From an uncultured Eubacteriales bacterium (GTDB taxonomy: Bacteria > Bacillota > Clostridia > Oscillospirales > CAG-272): DNA of 20,014 nucleotides. The DNA lies in the NCBI GenBank assembly GCA_900547565.1, contig URHI01000022.1, positions 1 through 20,014 on the forward strand, in the 5' to 3' direction. The notes below the pieces were generated by a model. The model worked only from the letters and a program-made list of their open reading frames with translations. It had not been told where the DNA came from and searched no databases. Within the stretch, counting starts at the first letter, position 1, and each line of letters opens with the position of its first letter. This document shows, piece by piece, positions 1 to 7,925 of this stretch. A program made the position numbers and the translations under genes.

Positions 1-86
1 AAACCCGCCGTAAAAATCACAATGGCGCACAGCGCAAGCATCAGCGACAGAGCGCACAATTTATCATCAACGGAATAATTTTTCAT
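1..86 (-). CDS. N-terminal fragment of a membrane or secreted protein
   Basis: Only the first 28 codons lie in the window; the rest runs off the left edge. The ATG reads leftward from 86 and gives MKNYSVDDKLCAL followed by a hydrophobic stretch of about 15 residues, so it starts with a signal peptide or a membrane anchor. A GGAG ribosome-binding site lies at 93-96, six bases before the ATG, and a consensus sigma-A promoter sits about 50 bases upstream. The nine bases CAGGCTCCG occur twice in a row (89-97 and 100-108), so the GGAG element is duplicated in the leader. The function cannot be told from so short a piece. Confidence 0.6.
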   Translation of the reverse strand, partial: MKNYSVDDKLCALSLMLALCAIVIFTAG

Positions 87-139
87 AACAGGCTCCGACC
101 AGGCTCCGCACCGCAACAGGCGGAGATTTTTCCAAAATA

Positions 140-168
140 ATTATATCATCAAGGCGTCAGTTTGTCAA
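140..168 (-). promoter_or_regulatory. Sigma-A promoter for the leftward gene at the left edge
   Basis: Read on the minus strand, TTGACA (163-168) and TATAAT (140-145) are both perfect consensus hexamers with a 17-bp spacer. The start site would fall near 133, leaving a leader of about 47 bases before the ATG at 86. Confidence 0.8.
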
Positions 169-177
169 CAAAAAGCA

Positions 178-190
178 CTACATAATGTAG
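178..190. promoter_or_regulatory. 13-bp palindrome between divergent promoters (possible operator)
   Basis: CTACATAATGTAG is a perfect 6-1-6 inverted repeat. It lies 9 bp upstream of the -35 box of the leftward promoter and about 50 bp upstream of the -35 box of the aconitase/IDH promoter. This placement suits a dimeric regulator acting on one or both units. It has no poly-T tail, so it is not a terminator. The regulator is unknown. Confidence 0.35.
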
Positions 191-239
191 GTAAAAAACG
201 CCTTAAATCATATATATTGATAAAAATATTATATGTGTA

Positions 240-268
240 TTGACTTCCAACGGCCGACATGATAAAAT
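240..268 (+). promoter_or_regulatory. Sigma-A promoter of the aconitase-family/IDH operon
   Basis: TTGACT (240-245) and TAAAAT (263-268) have a 17-bp spacer. Transcription would start near 275, giving a leader of about 50 bases before the ATG at 325. The upstream stretch 200-238 is very AT-rich and could act as an UP element. Confidence 0.7.
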
Positions 269-324
269 ACTATATATTTGTTTTATAAAGGCAATTGAAG
301 TATTCCCCGAAAGGATAGAAATTA

Positions 325-2574
325 ATGATAACTCTGCATCAAAACGGAACATATCTTGTAAAGGGCGTCCCGACGTCCGACTGCGCCGTTCCGACCAACG
401 AGGCACGCCAAGCAACCATCGCATATTCCCTGCTACAGTCACACAACCGCTCCGGCAATCCGGACAAGCTGCGCATCAGCTTTGATGCCATGGTGTCGCA
501 TGATATCACTTACGTCGGTATAATACAGACCGCACGGGCATCCGGAATGAAGGAGTTTCCCATTCCCTACGCACTGACCAACTGCCACAACTCGCTGTGC
601 GCAGTCGGCGGCACCATAAACGAAGACGACCACGTTTTCGGACTGTCCGCCGCGCACAAATACGGCGGAATATACGTCCCCGCCAACCAAAGCGTCATAC
701 ATTCGTACGCCCGGGAGGAATTGACGGGTTGCGGAAAAATGATACTCGGCTCAGACTCTCATACGCGTTACGGAGCGCTAGGTACAATGGGTGTCGGAGA
801 GGGCGGTCCTGAGCTGGTTAAACAGCTGCTGCGCTCTACATACGACATAAATTACCCCGAAGTAGTTCTGGTATACCTTACCGGTAAGCCACGCCGCGGC
901 GTCGGCCCGCATGATGCGGCCATAGCGCTGGTGAAGGCTGTTTTCGGTTCGGATTTTGTAAAAAACCGCGTACTTGAATTCACGGGGCCGGGGCTGTCTA
1001 ACCTGCCTGCAGATTTCCGTAACGGGATCGACGTAATGACGACCGAAACAAAGTGCCTGTCCTCTATCTGGCAGACTGACAACACGATAAAGGAATATTA
1101 CGCAATTCATGGCCGCCCCGACGACTATCGTGAGTTGAAGCCCGGCAACGTAGCGTATTATGACCGTTGGATAGAACTGGATCTTTCCGCGCTTGAGCCC
1201 ATGATAGCGCTTCCGTTCCACCCGTCAAACGCTTACACCATCCGTGAATTTACAGAAAACGCAGCTGACATTCTCGCCGGTGTAGAAAAGAACGCTGCCG
1301 AGCTGTTCAACGGGCACAAGCTTGACCTGCTGTCAAAAATCCGTTCAGGCAAGGTATACGCCGATCAGGGCATTATCGCTGGCTGTGCCGGCGGAATGTT
1401 TGACAGCATAGATGAAGCGGCCGCAATTCTCGCTAACGGCGGAACGTCAAACGGCAGCTTTTCGCTGTCGGTCTATCCCACCAGTGTACCGGTATCGCTT
1501 GAGCTTACCCGAACCGGTGTCACGTCACAGCTGCTTGAAGCAGGCGCGGTAATCAAGCCGTCGTTCTGCGGCCCTTGCTTCGGCGCCGGTGATGTTCCCT
1601 CCAACAACGGCCTGTCCATTCGTCACACCACGCGCAACTTCCCCAACCGTGAAGGCTCCAAGCCGGGTGAGAACCAGCTGGCAGGTGTCGCACTTATGGA
1701 TGCCCGCAGTATCGCCGCAACTGCACTTTGCGGAGGCGCAATCACGCCCGCAACCGATATTGACTACGAAGCACCGCATCACAAATATCACTTTGACCGC
1801 TCGCCGTACGAGCACAGAGTCTATTATGGCTTTGGCAAGGCTCAGCCCGATACCGCTCTTATACTCGGCCCCAATATCACAGACTGGCCGGAGCAGTACG
1901 AGCTGGGAGAAAACCTGCTGGTCGAACTGGCCGCCGTCATTCACGACCCGGTCACAACGACCGACGAGCTTATTCCGTCAGGCGAGTCATCGTCCTACCG
2001 CTCAAATCCCATACGCCTGTCCAAGCTGACGCTGTCACGCCGCGTTCCCGAATATGTCGGACGCGCCGAAGCGGCCAAGCAGCTTGAGGACGAGCGCCGC
2101 TCGGGTAAGACACCTCAAAAGCTGACCGATATACTCAACCGCGTGGGCAATGCCGATGAGTTGATCAACGTCACGCAGACAGGCTCCTGCATATACGCAA
2201 ACTCTCCCGGCGACGGTTCGGCGCGCGAGCAGGCAGCATCATGTCAGAAGGTACTGGGAGGCCTTGCCAACATATGCCACGCATTTGCAACCAAGCGTTA
2301 CCGTTCAAACTGCATCAACTGGGGAATACTTCCCTTCACACTGGCAGACGGCGTTAACTTTGACGGCCGGGAAGGAGATTATGTGTTTGTCCCCGGTGTG
2401 CGGAGCAAGCTGGCCTCAGGAGATGAGCAGTTTGACGCTGTTCTGCTGCGTGCCGACGGTACATCGAAAGCGCTTACGTTATACATAACCGGACTTACCG
2501 ATGAGGAAAAAGCTATAATTCTTGACGGCTGCCTCATGAATCACTGCAAAAAGCAGATGGAGGAACAAAAATGA
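325..2574 (+). CDS. Aconitase-family hydratase (YbhJ-like)
   Basis: This 749-residue protein is a full-length member of the aconitase superfamily and matches the length of the YbhJ-type hydratases. The three [4Fe-4S] cysteine ligands can be placed: C354 in GIIAGCAGG, and C415 and C418 in CGPCFGAGD. The GSDSHT motif (142-147) and the RNFPNREG segment (437-444) are also present. The C-terminal swivel domain has GDGSAREQAA, the counterpart of GSSRE in aconitases, and then the RSNCINWGILPF segment. The YbhJ branch has no proven reaction that I know of. Here the stop codon overlaps the start of isocitrate dehydrogenase, which strongly suggests that it converts citrate to isocitrate. The start at 325 has an AAGGAT ribosome-binding site ending 9 bases upstream. 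Family assignment is sure; substrate is inferred from context. Confidence 0.9.
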   Translation: MITLHQNGTYLVKGVPTSDCAVPTNEARQATIAYSLLQSHNRSGNPDKLRISFDAMVSHDITYVGIIQTARASGMKEFPIPYALTNCHNSLCAVGGTINEDDHVFGLSAAHKYGGIYVPANQSVIHSYAREELTGCGKMILGSDSHTRYGALGTMGVGEGGPELVKQLLRSTYDINYPEVVLVYLTGKPRRGVGPHDAAIALVKAVFGSDFVKNRVLEFTGPGLSNLPADFRNGIDVMTTETKCLSSIWQTDNTIKEYYAIHGRPDDYRELKPGNVAYYDRWIELDLSALEPMIALPFHPSNAYTIREFTENAADILAGVEKNAAELFNGHKLDLLSKIRSGKVYADQGIIAGCAGGMFDSIDEAAAILANGGTSNGSFSLSVYPTSVPVSLELTRTGVTSQLLEAGAVIKPSFCGPCFGAGDVPSNNGLSIRHTTRNFPNREGSKPGENQLAGVALMDARSIAATALCGGAITPATDIDYEAPHHKYHFDRSPYEHRVYYGFGKAQPDTALILGPNITDWPEQYELGENLLVELAAVIHDPVTTTDELIPSGESSSYRSNPIRLSKLTLSRRVPEYVGRAEAAKQLEDERRSGKTPQKLTDILNRVGNADELINVTQTGSCIYANSPGDGSAREQAASCQKVLGGLANICHAFATKRYRSNCINWGILPFTLADGVNFDGREGDYVFVPGVRSKLASGDEQFDAVLLRADGTSKALTLYITGLTDEEKAIILDGCLMNHCKKQMEEQK

Positions 2575-3782
2575 GTAAAATTCAGATGAAGACACCGCTT
2601 GTCGAAATGGACGGCGACGAAATGACGCGCATCATCTGGAAACAGATAAAGGATGAGCTGATCCTTCCGTTTGTTGACCTGAAAACGGAATATTACGACC
2701 TTTCACTGCCCAACCGCGATGCCACGGCCGATCGAATAACCGTAGAAGCGGCCAACGCCGCAAAAAAATACGGTGTTGCCGTCAAGTGTGCGACCATAAC
2801 TCCCAATGCACAGCGCGTTGAGGAGTACAAGCTGCACGAAATGTGGAAAAGTCCCAATGCAACGATCCGTGCCGTACTTGACGGAACTGTATTCCGCGCA
2901 CCGATCATTGTCAACAATATAAAGCCGGTCGTAAAGACATGGGAAGCACCTATCACCATAGCACGGCACGCATACGGCGATGTTTACCGTGCCAGTGAAA
3001 TGCGTATTACTGACGGCGGCCGCGCTGAGCTTACTTTCACGGCGGCAGACGGCACCGTCACACGCCAACCGATATTCGACTTTGACGGTCAGGGAGTGCT
3101 TCAGGGCATGTACAACAAAGACTCGTCCATACGCGCCTTTGCTCACTCCTGCTTCAGATATGCCATCGCAACCCGGCAGGATCTGTGGTTCTCCACCAAG
3201 GACACGATATCCAAAAAATACGACCAGACCTTCAAACTGATTTTCGAGGAAATATACAACAACGACTACAGGGCAGAATTTGAACGGCTGGGAATAACCT
3301 ATTTCTACACACTGATCGATGACGCGGTTGCCCGCGTTATACGTTCGCGCGGAGGATTTATCTGGGCACTGAAAAATTACGACGGCGATGTCATGAGTGA
3401 CATGGTGTCAACCGCGTTCGGCTCGCTGGCAATGATGACCTCGGTCCTCGTCTCACCCGACGGCAACTTTGAATACGAGGCTGCACACGGCACCATTACG
3501 CGCCATTATTACCGTTATCTCAAGGGCGAGCAGCCTTCATCCAATCCCATGGCTACAATATTCGCTTGGACGGGGGCTTTGCGCAAGCGCGGTGAGCTTG
3601 ACGCAACACCGGAGCTTTGCCGTTTTGCCGACACGCTTGAGCGTGCCTGCCTTGACACCATTGAGTCCGGCACAATGACCGGAGATCTTACCTCACTTGT
3701 CGTTCCCGGCAGCGCAGTCACGCCGGTCAATACAGTTGAATTTCTTGCAGCTGTACGTACAAAACTTGAAAATGCAATATAA
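2571..3782 (+). CDS. icd: NADP-dependent isocitrate dehydrogenase
   Basis: It oxidatively decarboxylates isocitrate to 2-oxoglutarate in the cytosol, making NADPH. The 403-residue length fits the dimeric IDH subfamily shared with eukaryotes. Visible signatures are the substrate loop SPNATIR (94-100), RHAYGDVYR (132-140), the metal-binding aspartates in TLIDDAVAR (D250/D251) and in YDGDVMSD (271-277), and the cofactor segment EAAHGTITRHYYR (303-315). The ATG at 2571 overlaps the TGA of the upstream hydratase (ATGA), with GGAGG at 2559-2563 seven bases before it, so the two are translationally coupled. With the hydratase it forms the oxidative branch from citrate to 2-oxoglutarate, probably to feed glutamate synthesis. 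No citrate synthase is in the window. NADP rather than NAD use follows from the subfamily. Confidence 0.95.
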   Translation: MSKIQMKTPLVEMDGDEMTRIIWKQIKDELILPFVDLKTEYYDLSLPNRDATADRITVEAANAAKKYGVAVKCATITPNAQRVEEYKLHEMWKSPNATIRAVLDGTVFRAPIIVNNIKPVVKTWEAPITIARHAYGDVYRASEMRITDGGRAELTFTAADGTVTRQPIFDFDGQGVLQGMYNKDSSIRAFAHSCFRYAIATRQDLWFSTKDTISKKYDQTFKLIFEEIYNNDYRAEFERLGITYFYTLIDDAVARVIRSRGGFIWALKNYDGDVMSDMVSTAFGSLAMMTSVLVSPDGNFEYEAAHGTITRHYYRYLKGEQPSSNPMATIFAWTGALRKRGELDATPELCRFADTLERACLDTIESGTMTGDLTSLVVPGSAVTPVNTVEFLAAVRTKLENAI

Positions 3783-3792
3783 CCGCCAAAAT

Positions 3793-3835
3793 GTGGCCTG
3801 CCTGATTTTCTCAGACAGGCCGCAAATATTTTATT
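3793..3835. terminator. Hairpin terminator between icd and the convergent gene
   Basis: GGCCTGCCTGA (3795-3805) pairs with TCAGACAGGCC (3811-3821) with one mismatch and a 5-base loop. It is followed on the plus strand by a weak T-rich tail (AAATATTTTATT). It lies 12 bases after the icd stop. Read from the other strand it follows the stop of the leftward gene, so it may serve both. Confidence 0.65.
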
Positions 3836-4388
3836 CAAAAATGCCTACAATACGCCGGACGCAGGATATATAGCGAGCTTCCCGTGTCAGAATATTGTCA
3901 TCTTCCAAGGCAGGCCGGCTGAAGCGATAGCACCAGGCAGGCGTATGCCGGACGAAGAACTCAATGTCCGCCATAACAAGCTCGTCCTCTACCCCCTGCT
4001 TTGCCCACTTATAAAGCGCAACTGCCGGATCGGTTGCGCGTTCAACACATTCCAGCGTGTTCGTAATGTCATGCGCAGCAAGGTAGTCCGCGCACTGCGA
4101 GGTGATGTATGAGTTGACCTCAAGTACCGACGCATCCGGAAACATAAGTACAAGCTCCCCATCCGCACGCTCCATGTCCGCCCGTGCACAAATAGCATCG
4201 GATTTGTCGTCAACCCCGCTGCATTCGGATATACAGCGGTCACAGTAGTAAAGCGACATCAAATGATCCATGCTCCTTATTCTGCACGCCCTCTGTGCAA
4301 ATCCAAGCGCTTTCTGACTCTGATTTTGTCCCTGTGAAACAAGACGCAGATTGTCGTCCTTCAAGCCGCACCGTAACGGAAGCTGCAT
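3831..4388 (-). CDS. Hypothetical protein, unrecognised
   Basis: I do not recognise this protein. From the ATG at 4388 it has 185 residues. The ATG is preceded by AGAGG eight bases upstream. The frame stays open upstream to about 4508 and could start at a TTG at 4487, but that codon lies in the T-run of the preceding terminator, so the ATG is preferred. The product looks soluble, is fairly acidic and cysteine-rich (a CDRC pair plus several single Cys), and has no signal peptide or clear membrane segment. No promoter is clear in the short gap after the terminator at 4486-4518. It converges on icd. It could be a small accessory gene or a decaying one. Confidence 0.5.
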   Translation of the reverse strand: MQLPLRCGLKDDNLRLVSQGQNQSQKALGFAQRACRIRSMDHLMSLYYCDRCISECSGVDDKSDAICARADMERADGELVLMFPDASVLEVNSYITSQCADYLAAHDITNTLECVERATDPAVALYKWAKQGVEDELVMADIEFFVRHTPAWCYRFSRPALEDDNILTREARYISCVRRIVGIFE

Positions 4389-4485
4389 AGCGGCCGCCTC
4401 TGCCTCATGCCATTTTTCTCCCAATTGTCGCAGCGATGTAAATACAGCCGACAGAGACTCTGAATATAAATACAGGTATATCAGC

Positions 4486-4518
4486 AAAAGACGGCATAAC
4501 CGGGTTGGTTACGCCGCC
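4486..4518 (-). terminator. Terminator of the proS-rodA-DUF4830 operon
   Basis: On the minus strand GGCGGCGTAACC (4518-4507) pairs with GGTTATGCCGTC (4501-4490), a 12-bp stem with two G-U pairs and a 5-base loop. TTTT follows at 4489-4486. It starts about 35 bases after the DUF4830 stop codon. Confidence 0.8.
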
Positions 4519-4553
4519 TTTTCTTCAAGCCATTATTACTCCGTTACTAACCG

Positions 4554-5057
4554 TCAGTCGATCTCAAACCCGTGCATAAATCCGGTCATATCCGCCGAAC
4601 AAATGTCCCCGCCGATCACTTTGTTGTGATACACTATGACATTCGCCCACACTGTTCCGTTGTAATCGCCGTAGTTGGTTATTTCCATAGTGTAGCGCGT
4701 AGCCTTTTTGCGACGGTAACGGGACAGATCCAGTCCCTGCTGCTTCTGTATCTCGTTGTAATTGGTGAAAATCCGGTCAAATTCGGCGGGAATCGTCACC
4801 TCCTGTACCTCGATCGGCTCGCTCTTGACCTCCCAGCCAAACTGCGCCAGAAAATGTGCCACACCCTCGGCGTCCTTTACCTTGTCGTAACGTATGCTCT
4901 GTTGACCGGACGCCGCCGCACCGACTCCGGTATTGCCGCTGCTGTCAACGCCGCGGATTGCCGGCATAAATGCCAGCAGTGTTATAAGTGCCACCAGTGC
5001 CACGCATATGATACCTACAAACTTCAGTGTTCCCGCACGCACAGAATAAATGAACAT
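4554..5057 (-). CDS. DUF4830 domain-containing membrane protein
   Basis: A 167-residue protein with one N-terminal transmembrane segment (about 11-33), a Gly/Ser/Ala-rich linker (about 36-52) and a C-terminal domain that I recognise as DUF4830. Typical stretches are FGWEV (73-77), IPAEFD (89-94), NEIQKQQGLDLSRY (101-114), RYTMEITNY (121-129), VIGGDICS (147-154) and GFMHGF (159-164). The ATG at 5057 was chosen because AGGGAGG lies at 5067-5073, nine bases upstream; the frame is open to 5135 but has no such signal there. The function of the family is unknown to me. The domain is probably outside the membrane. It is the last gene of a probable operon after a cell-wall SEDS protein, which hints at an envelope role. 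Confidence 0.85.
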   Translation of the reverse strand: MFIYSVRAGTLKFVGIICVALVALITLLAFMPAIRGVDSSGNTGVGAAASGQQSIRYDKVKDAEGVAHFLAQFGWEVKSEPIEVQEVTIPAEFDRIFTNYNEIQKQQGLDLSRYRRKKATRYTMEITNYGDYNGTVWANVIVYHNKVIGGDICSADMTGFMHGFEID

Positions 5058-5131
5058 ATGTAAAAACCTCCCTGCGTATATCGCTTTCTGTAGCAATATA
5101 TTCGCATGGGAGGTGCAATATAACCGTAAAT

Positions 5132-6262
5132 TCAATAATTATCCGCCACATGATAGCGGTTGCGGTGCACCGCAACGCTCTGAACCACGCCGGTTAAAAT
5201 ATAAATTGCAAGCACGGACGAGCCGCCGTAGCTCATGTAAGGCAATGTAATGCCGACCACCGGCAGCATACCGAGACACATGCCGATATTTTCGACTGAC
5301 TGCACCACTATCATACCGGCAAACCCGGCGCAGATATACGTTCCGCAGTCACCGCGGCTGAAGCGAGCCAGCCTGATAACACGCAATACAATAAACACCA
5401 GAAGTCCAACCACCACCAGCGCACCGACAAGCCCGAACTTTTCGCAGAACGTACCGTAAATAAAATCGGTGTGCGAGGCGGCATAGGTTTTGTAAACACT
5501 GCCACCGAACATGTCGCGGCCGAATATCCCACCGTTTGCCACCGATGACCGGCTTTTGATAGGCTGATATCCCTTTCCGAGCGGGTCGATGTCCGGATTG
5601 AAGCCAACGAGAATACGTTCTCTCTGATCATTCCGCAACAGCTTCCAGCCAAGCGGTGCGGCAAGTGCCGCAAGGCCGACACCGCCTGCGAAATACCAAC
5701 CGCTGAGTCCGGCACAGAACAGCATGACCGCGCAAATTCCCACGTATACCAAGGCCACACCGAGGTCTCCCGAAAGCAATATCAGACCGATGTATCCGCC
5801 CGCATGAACCGCAAGCGTCAACAGCACCAGCGGACGGTTGATATGCTCCCGAACACGGTACAGATGATATGAAAACGTCAGAAGCAACGAAGCCTTTATG
5901 AATTCCGACGGCTGTATGCCGAACGGTATGAGAGGCAGATACAGCCAGCTTTTGTTTTCCCCCTCGCTGGTACCAAACACCAGTGTAACGACCAGCAAAA
6001 GCAATGACGCACCGTAAATAAATATGCCAAGCTTTTGCGCGATAACGCGGTAATCCACCGTTGCGATGAGCAGCATAAGCACAAAGCCCACACAGGTAGC
6101 ACCCAACTGCATGACAATACGCTTGAGACCGAAGGTTGAATATCCTCCGATCAGCGTAACGATACCCGCCAGCGACAGCGCCGAAGTGGCTGCCAGCAGT
6201 GCAAAATCCATGCGTTTGATATTACTGACGGCCTCGGCGGCAACATCACGAAAACTTCTCAT
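5132..6262 (-). CDS. rodA: RodA/FtsW-type SEDS peptidoglycan glycosyltransferase
   Basis: A 376-residue polytopic membrane protein of the SEDS family, which polymerises lipid II into glycan strands together with a class B penicillin-binding protein. Family signatures are IQPSEFIK (116-123), GYQPIKSRSSVANGGIFG (231-248), HTDFIYGTFCEKFG (264-277) with the probable catalytic Asp at 266, and LPVVGITLPYMSYGGSS (333-349). The usual QPDLG motif reads SGDLG (164-168): the Asp is kept but Gln-Pro is lost. The ATG at 6262 follows GGGGAGG. It lies 77 bases after proS with no terminator between, and 74 bases before the DUF4830 start. Length and loop features suit RodA more than FtsW or SpoVE, but no other morphogenesis gene is present to settle this. 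Confidence 0.88.
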   Translation of the reverse strand: MRSFRDVAAEAVSNIKRMDFALLAATSALSLAGIVTLIGGYSTFGLKRIVMQLGATCVGFVLMLLIATVDYRVIAQKLGIFIYGASLLLLVVTLVFGTSEGENKSWLYLPLIPFGIQPSEFIKASLLLTFSYHLYRVREHINRPLVLLTLAVHAGGYIGLILLSGDLGVALVYVGICAVMLFCAGLSGWYFAGGVGLAALAAPLGWKLLRNDQRERILVGFNPDIDPLGKGYQPIKSRSSVANGGIFGRDMFGGSVYKTYAASHTDFIYGTFCEKFGLVGALVVVGLLVFIVLRVIRLARFSRGDCGTYICAGFAGMIVVQSVENIGMCLGMLPVVGITLPYMSYGGSSVLAIYILTGVVQSVAVHRNRYHVADNY

Positions 6263-6339
6263 AGGCCACCTCCCCGCCTTAATATACAGGAGGTACAGTC
6301 CTCCTCAGGTGTATAACTGCTTCACCAAGCTCGATGCGA

Positions 6340-7779
6340 TCAATACTGTCTGCCCCAGACCACCATATGCTTGGCAGGTTTGCCGCAGCATACACAGGTG
6401 TCTGCAATGTGTTCTTCCTCAAAGGGAATGCAGCGAGACTTGACGCCTCCGGTAATATCCTTCAGCTTGTCCTCGCAGGCCGAATCTCCGCACCACATAG
6501 CACGGATAAAGCCGGACTGTGTATCGGCGATATCCAAAAATTCCTCATAATTATGAGCGTCGTGAGTACGCTGGCGCAGGTTGTCAAGTGCCCTCTCGTA
6601 CAGCTCGTCGTGAACGCGCTTGAGCGCGACCTCGACGGCCTCCTCAATATTATCAAGCGAAACAACTGTCTTTTCACGAGTCACACGGCTGACCAGCACG
6701 CAGGAGTTAGCCTCAATATCGCGTGGCCCCAGCTCAAGTCTGAGCGGAACGCCCTTCATCTCATACTGTGAGAACTTCCAACCGGTGGAGTTTTCACTGT
6801 CATCCAGCTTAACGCGGAACTTTTCCGCAAGCCGCTCGCGCAGTGCTCCGGCAGCTTCAAGCACACCGGGTTTATGCTGTGCGATAGGTATGATTGCCAC
6901 CTGAATAGGCGCCACGCCGGGCGGCAGTATAAGACCGTTGTCATCGCCGTGTGTCATAATAATGGCCCCTATCATACGTGTGGAAACGCCCCACGAAGTC
7001 TGATGCGGGTATTTGATCTTGTTTTCACGGTCAGTATATGTGATGTCAAAAGCGCGTGCAAAGCCGTCGCCGAAGTAATGTGACGTACCGCCCTGAAGCG
7101 CAACGCCGTTGTGCATCATAGGCTCGATCGTATAGGTTTCCATTGCGCCCGCGAACTTTTCCTTCTCTGTCTTGCGGCCTACGACAGCAGGTATAGCCAG
7201 TGTCTCTCGATAAAAGTCCTCGTAGCACTTGAGCATGCGAAGCGTTTCCTCACGTGCCTCCTCCTCGCTCTCGTGCATGGTATGCCCTTCCTGCCACAGG
7301 AACTCAGAGGTGCGCAAAAACGGCCGCGTTGTCTTTTCCCAACGGACAACATTGCACCACTGGTTGTACAGCTTGGGCAGGTCGCGGTACGAGTGAATTA
7401 TATTTTTATAATGCTCGCAGAACAGAGTCTCGGAAGTCGGACGAACGATAAGCCGCTCGGCCAGCTGCGTCTGTCCACCTACAGTGACAACTGCGCACTC
7501 GGGCGCGAAGCCTTCAACATGATCCTTCTCCTTCTGAAGCAGCGACTCGGGAATGAACATGGGCATATACACGTTTTCATGTCCCAGGCGTTTGAATCTC
7601 GCGTCCAGAACATGCTGTATATTTTCCCAGATGGCGTAACCGTACGGGCGTATGACCATGCACCCTTTGACGCCGGAATAGTCGGCCAGCTCGGCCTTTT
7701 TTACCACGTCGGTATACCATTGCGCAAAATCAACGTCCATGGACGTGATCTGCTCTACCATTTTTTTGTCCTGTGCCAT
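6340..7779 (-). CDS. proS: Proline-tRNA ligase (archaeal/eukaryotic-type ProRS)
   Basis: It charges tRNA-Pro with proline. At 479 residues it lacks the large editing insertion of the bacterial-type enzyme and belongs to the shorter type shared with archaea and eukaryotes. Class II features are visible: motif 1 near NVYMPMFIPESLL (69-81), RPTSE (113-117), motif 2 FLRTSEFLWQEGHT (154-167) and the C-terminal Arg of motif 3 within a GLILPP-type segment. The end has clustered cysteines (C450, C462, C464, C465) typical of the C-terminal zinc-like domain, and the chain ends in Tyr as in this type. The ATG at 7779 follows GAAAGGTG. A consensus promoter lies about 105 bases upstream. The leader is too short for a standard T-box and none is seen. 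Confidence 0.95.
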   Translation of the reverse strand: MAQDKKMVEQITSMDVDFAQWYTDVVKKAELADYSGVKGCMVIRPYGYAIWENIQHVLDARFKRLGHENVYMPMFIPESLLQKEKDHVEGFAPECAVVTVGGQTQLAERLIVRPTSETLFCEHYKNIIHSYRDLPKLYNQWCNVVRWEKTTRPFLRTSEFLWQEGHTMHESEEEAREETLRMLKCYEDFYRETLAIPAVVGRKTEKEKFAGAMETYTIEPMMHNGVALQGGTSHYFGDGFARAFDITYTDRENKIKYPHQTSWGVSTRMIGAIIMTHGDDNGLILPPGVAPIQVAIIPIAQHKPGVLEAAGALRERLAEKFRVKLDDSENSTGWKFSQYEMKGVPLRLELGPRDIEANSCVLVSRVTREKTVVSLDNIEEAVEVALKRVHDELYERALDNLRQRTHDAHNYEEFLDIADTQSGFIRAMWCGDSACEDKLKDITGGVKSRCIPFEEEHIADTCVCCGKPAKHMVVWGRQY

Positions 7780-7800
7780 ATTTCACCTTTCATAGTCTGA

Positions 7801-7830
7801 GGCAGTGTATTACACCGCACCGGTGTTGCC
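7801..7830 (-). other. Stem-loop in the proS leader
   Basis: On the minus strand GGCA and ACACCG-gtg-CGGTGT-TGCC fold into a stem of 6 plus 4 bp with one 7-base bulge. It ends 21 bases before the proS ATG and about 45 bases after the predicted start site. It has no T-run, so it is not a terminator. A role is unknown. Confidence 0.35.
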
Positions 7831-7881
7831 GCAAACTCATATGCATAATGTAATGATATTTACTCATTCTAATAATAGTTT

Positions 7882-7910
7882 ATTATATAGCATAATCGGC
7901 AGGTTGTCAA
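7882..7910 (-). promoter_or_regulatory. Sigma-A promoter of the proS operon
   Basis: On the minus strand TTGACA (7905-7910) and TATAAT (7882-7887) are both perfect consensus with a 17-bp spacer. The start site would be near 7875, giving a leader of about 96 bases. The -35 box overlaps the AAGGAGG ribosome-binding site of the divergent glycosyltransferase gene (7909-7915). Confidence 0.82.
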
Positions 7911-7925
7911 GGAGGAAAACACAAA

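Noticed and set aside
5058..5135. Longer N-terminus for the DUF4830 protein
   Set aside because: No ribosome-binding site for an upstream start, whereas AGGGAGG stands nine bases before the ATG at 5057 and the membrane segment then begins at a normal distance.
6287..6304. AGGAGG...CCTCCT inverted repeat between proS and rodA
   Set aside because: Six pairs with no T-run; it may just reflect purine-rich ribosome-binding sequence, and no small open frame uses it.
7111..7800. A 229-codon rightward open frame opposite proS
   Set aside because: It is antisense to an unmistakable ProRS and its product has no family features.
7826..7848. TTGCCG-17-TGTAAT as the promoter of the tagA-like gene
   Set aside because: Both boxes are two or more bases off consensus; possible but not supported well enough to list.
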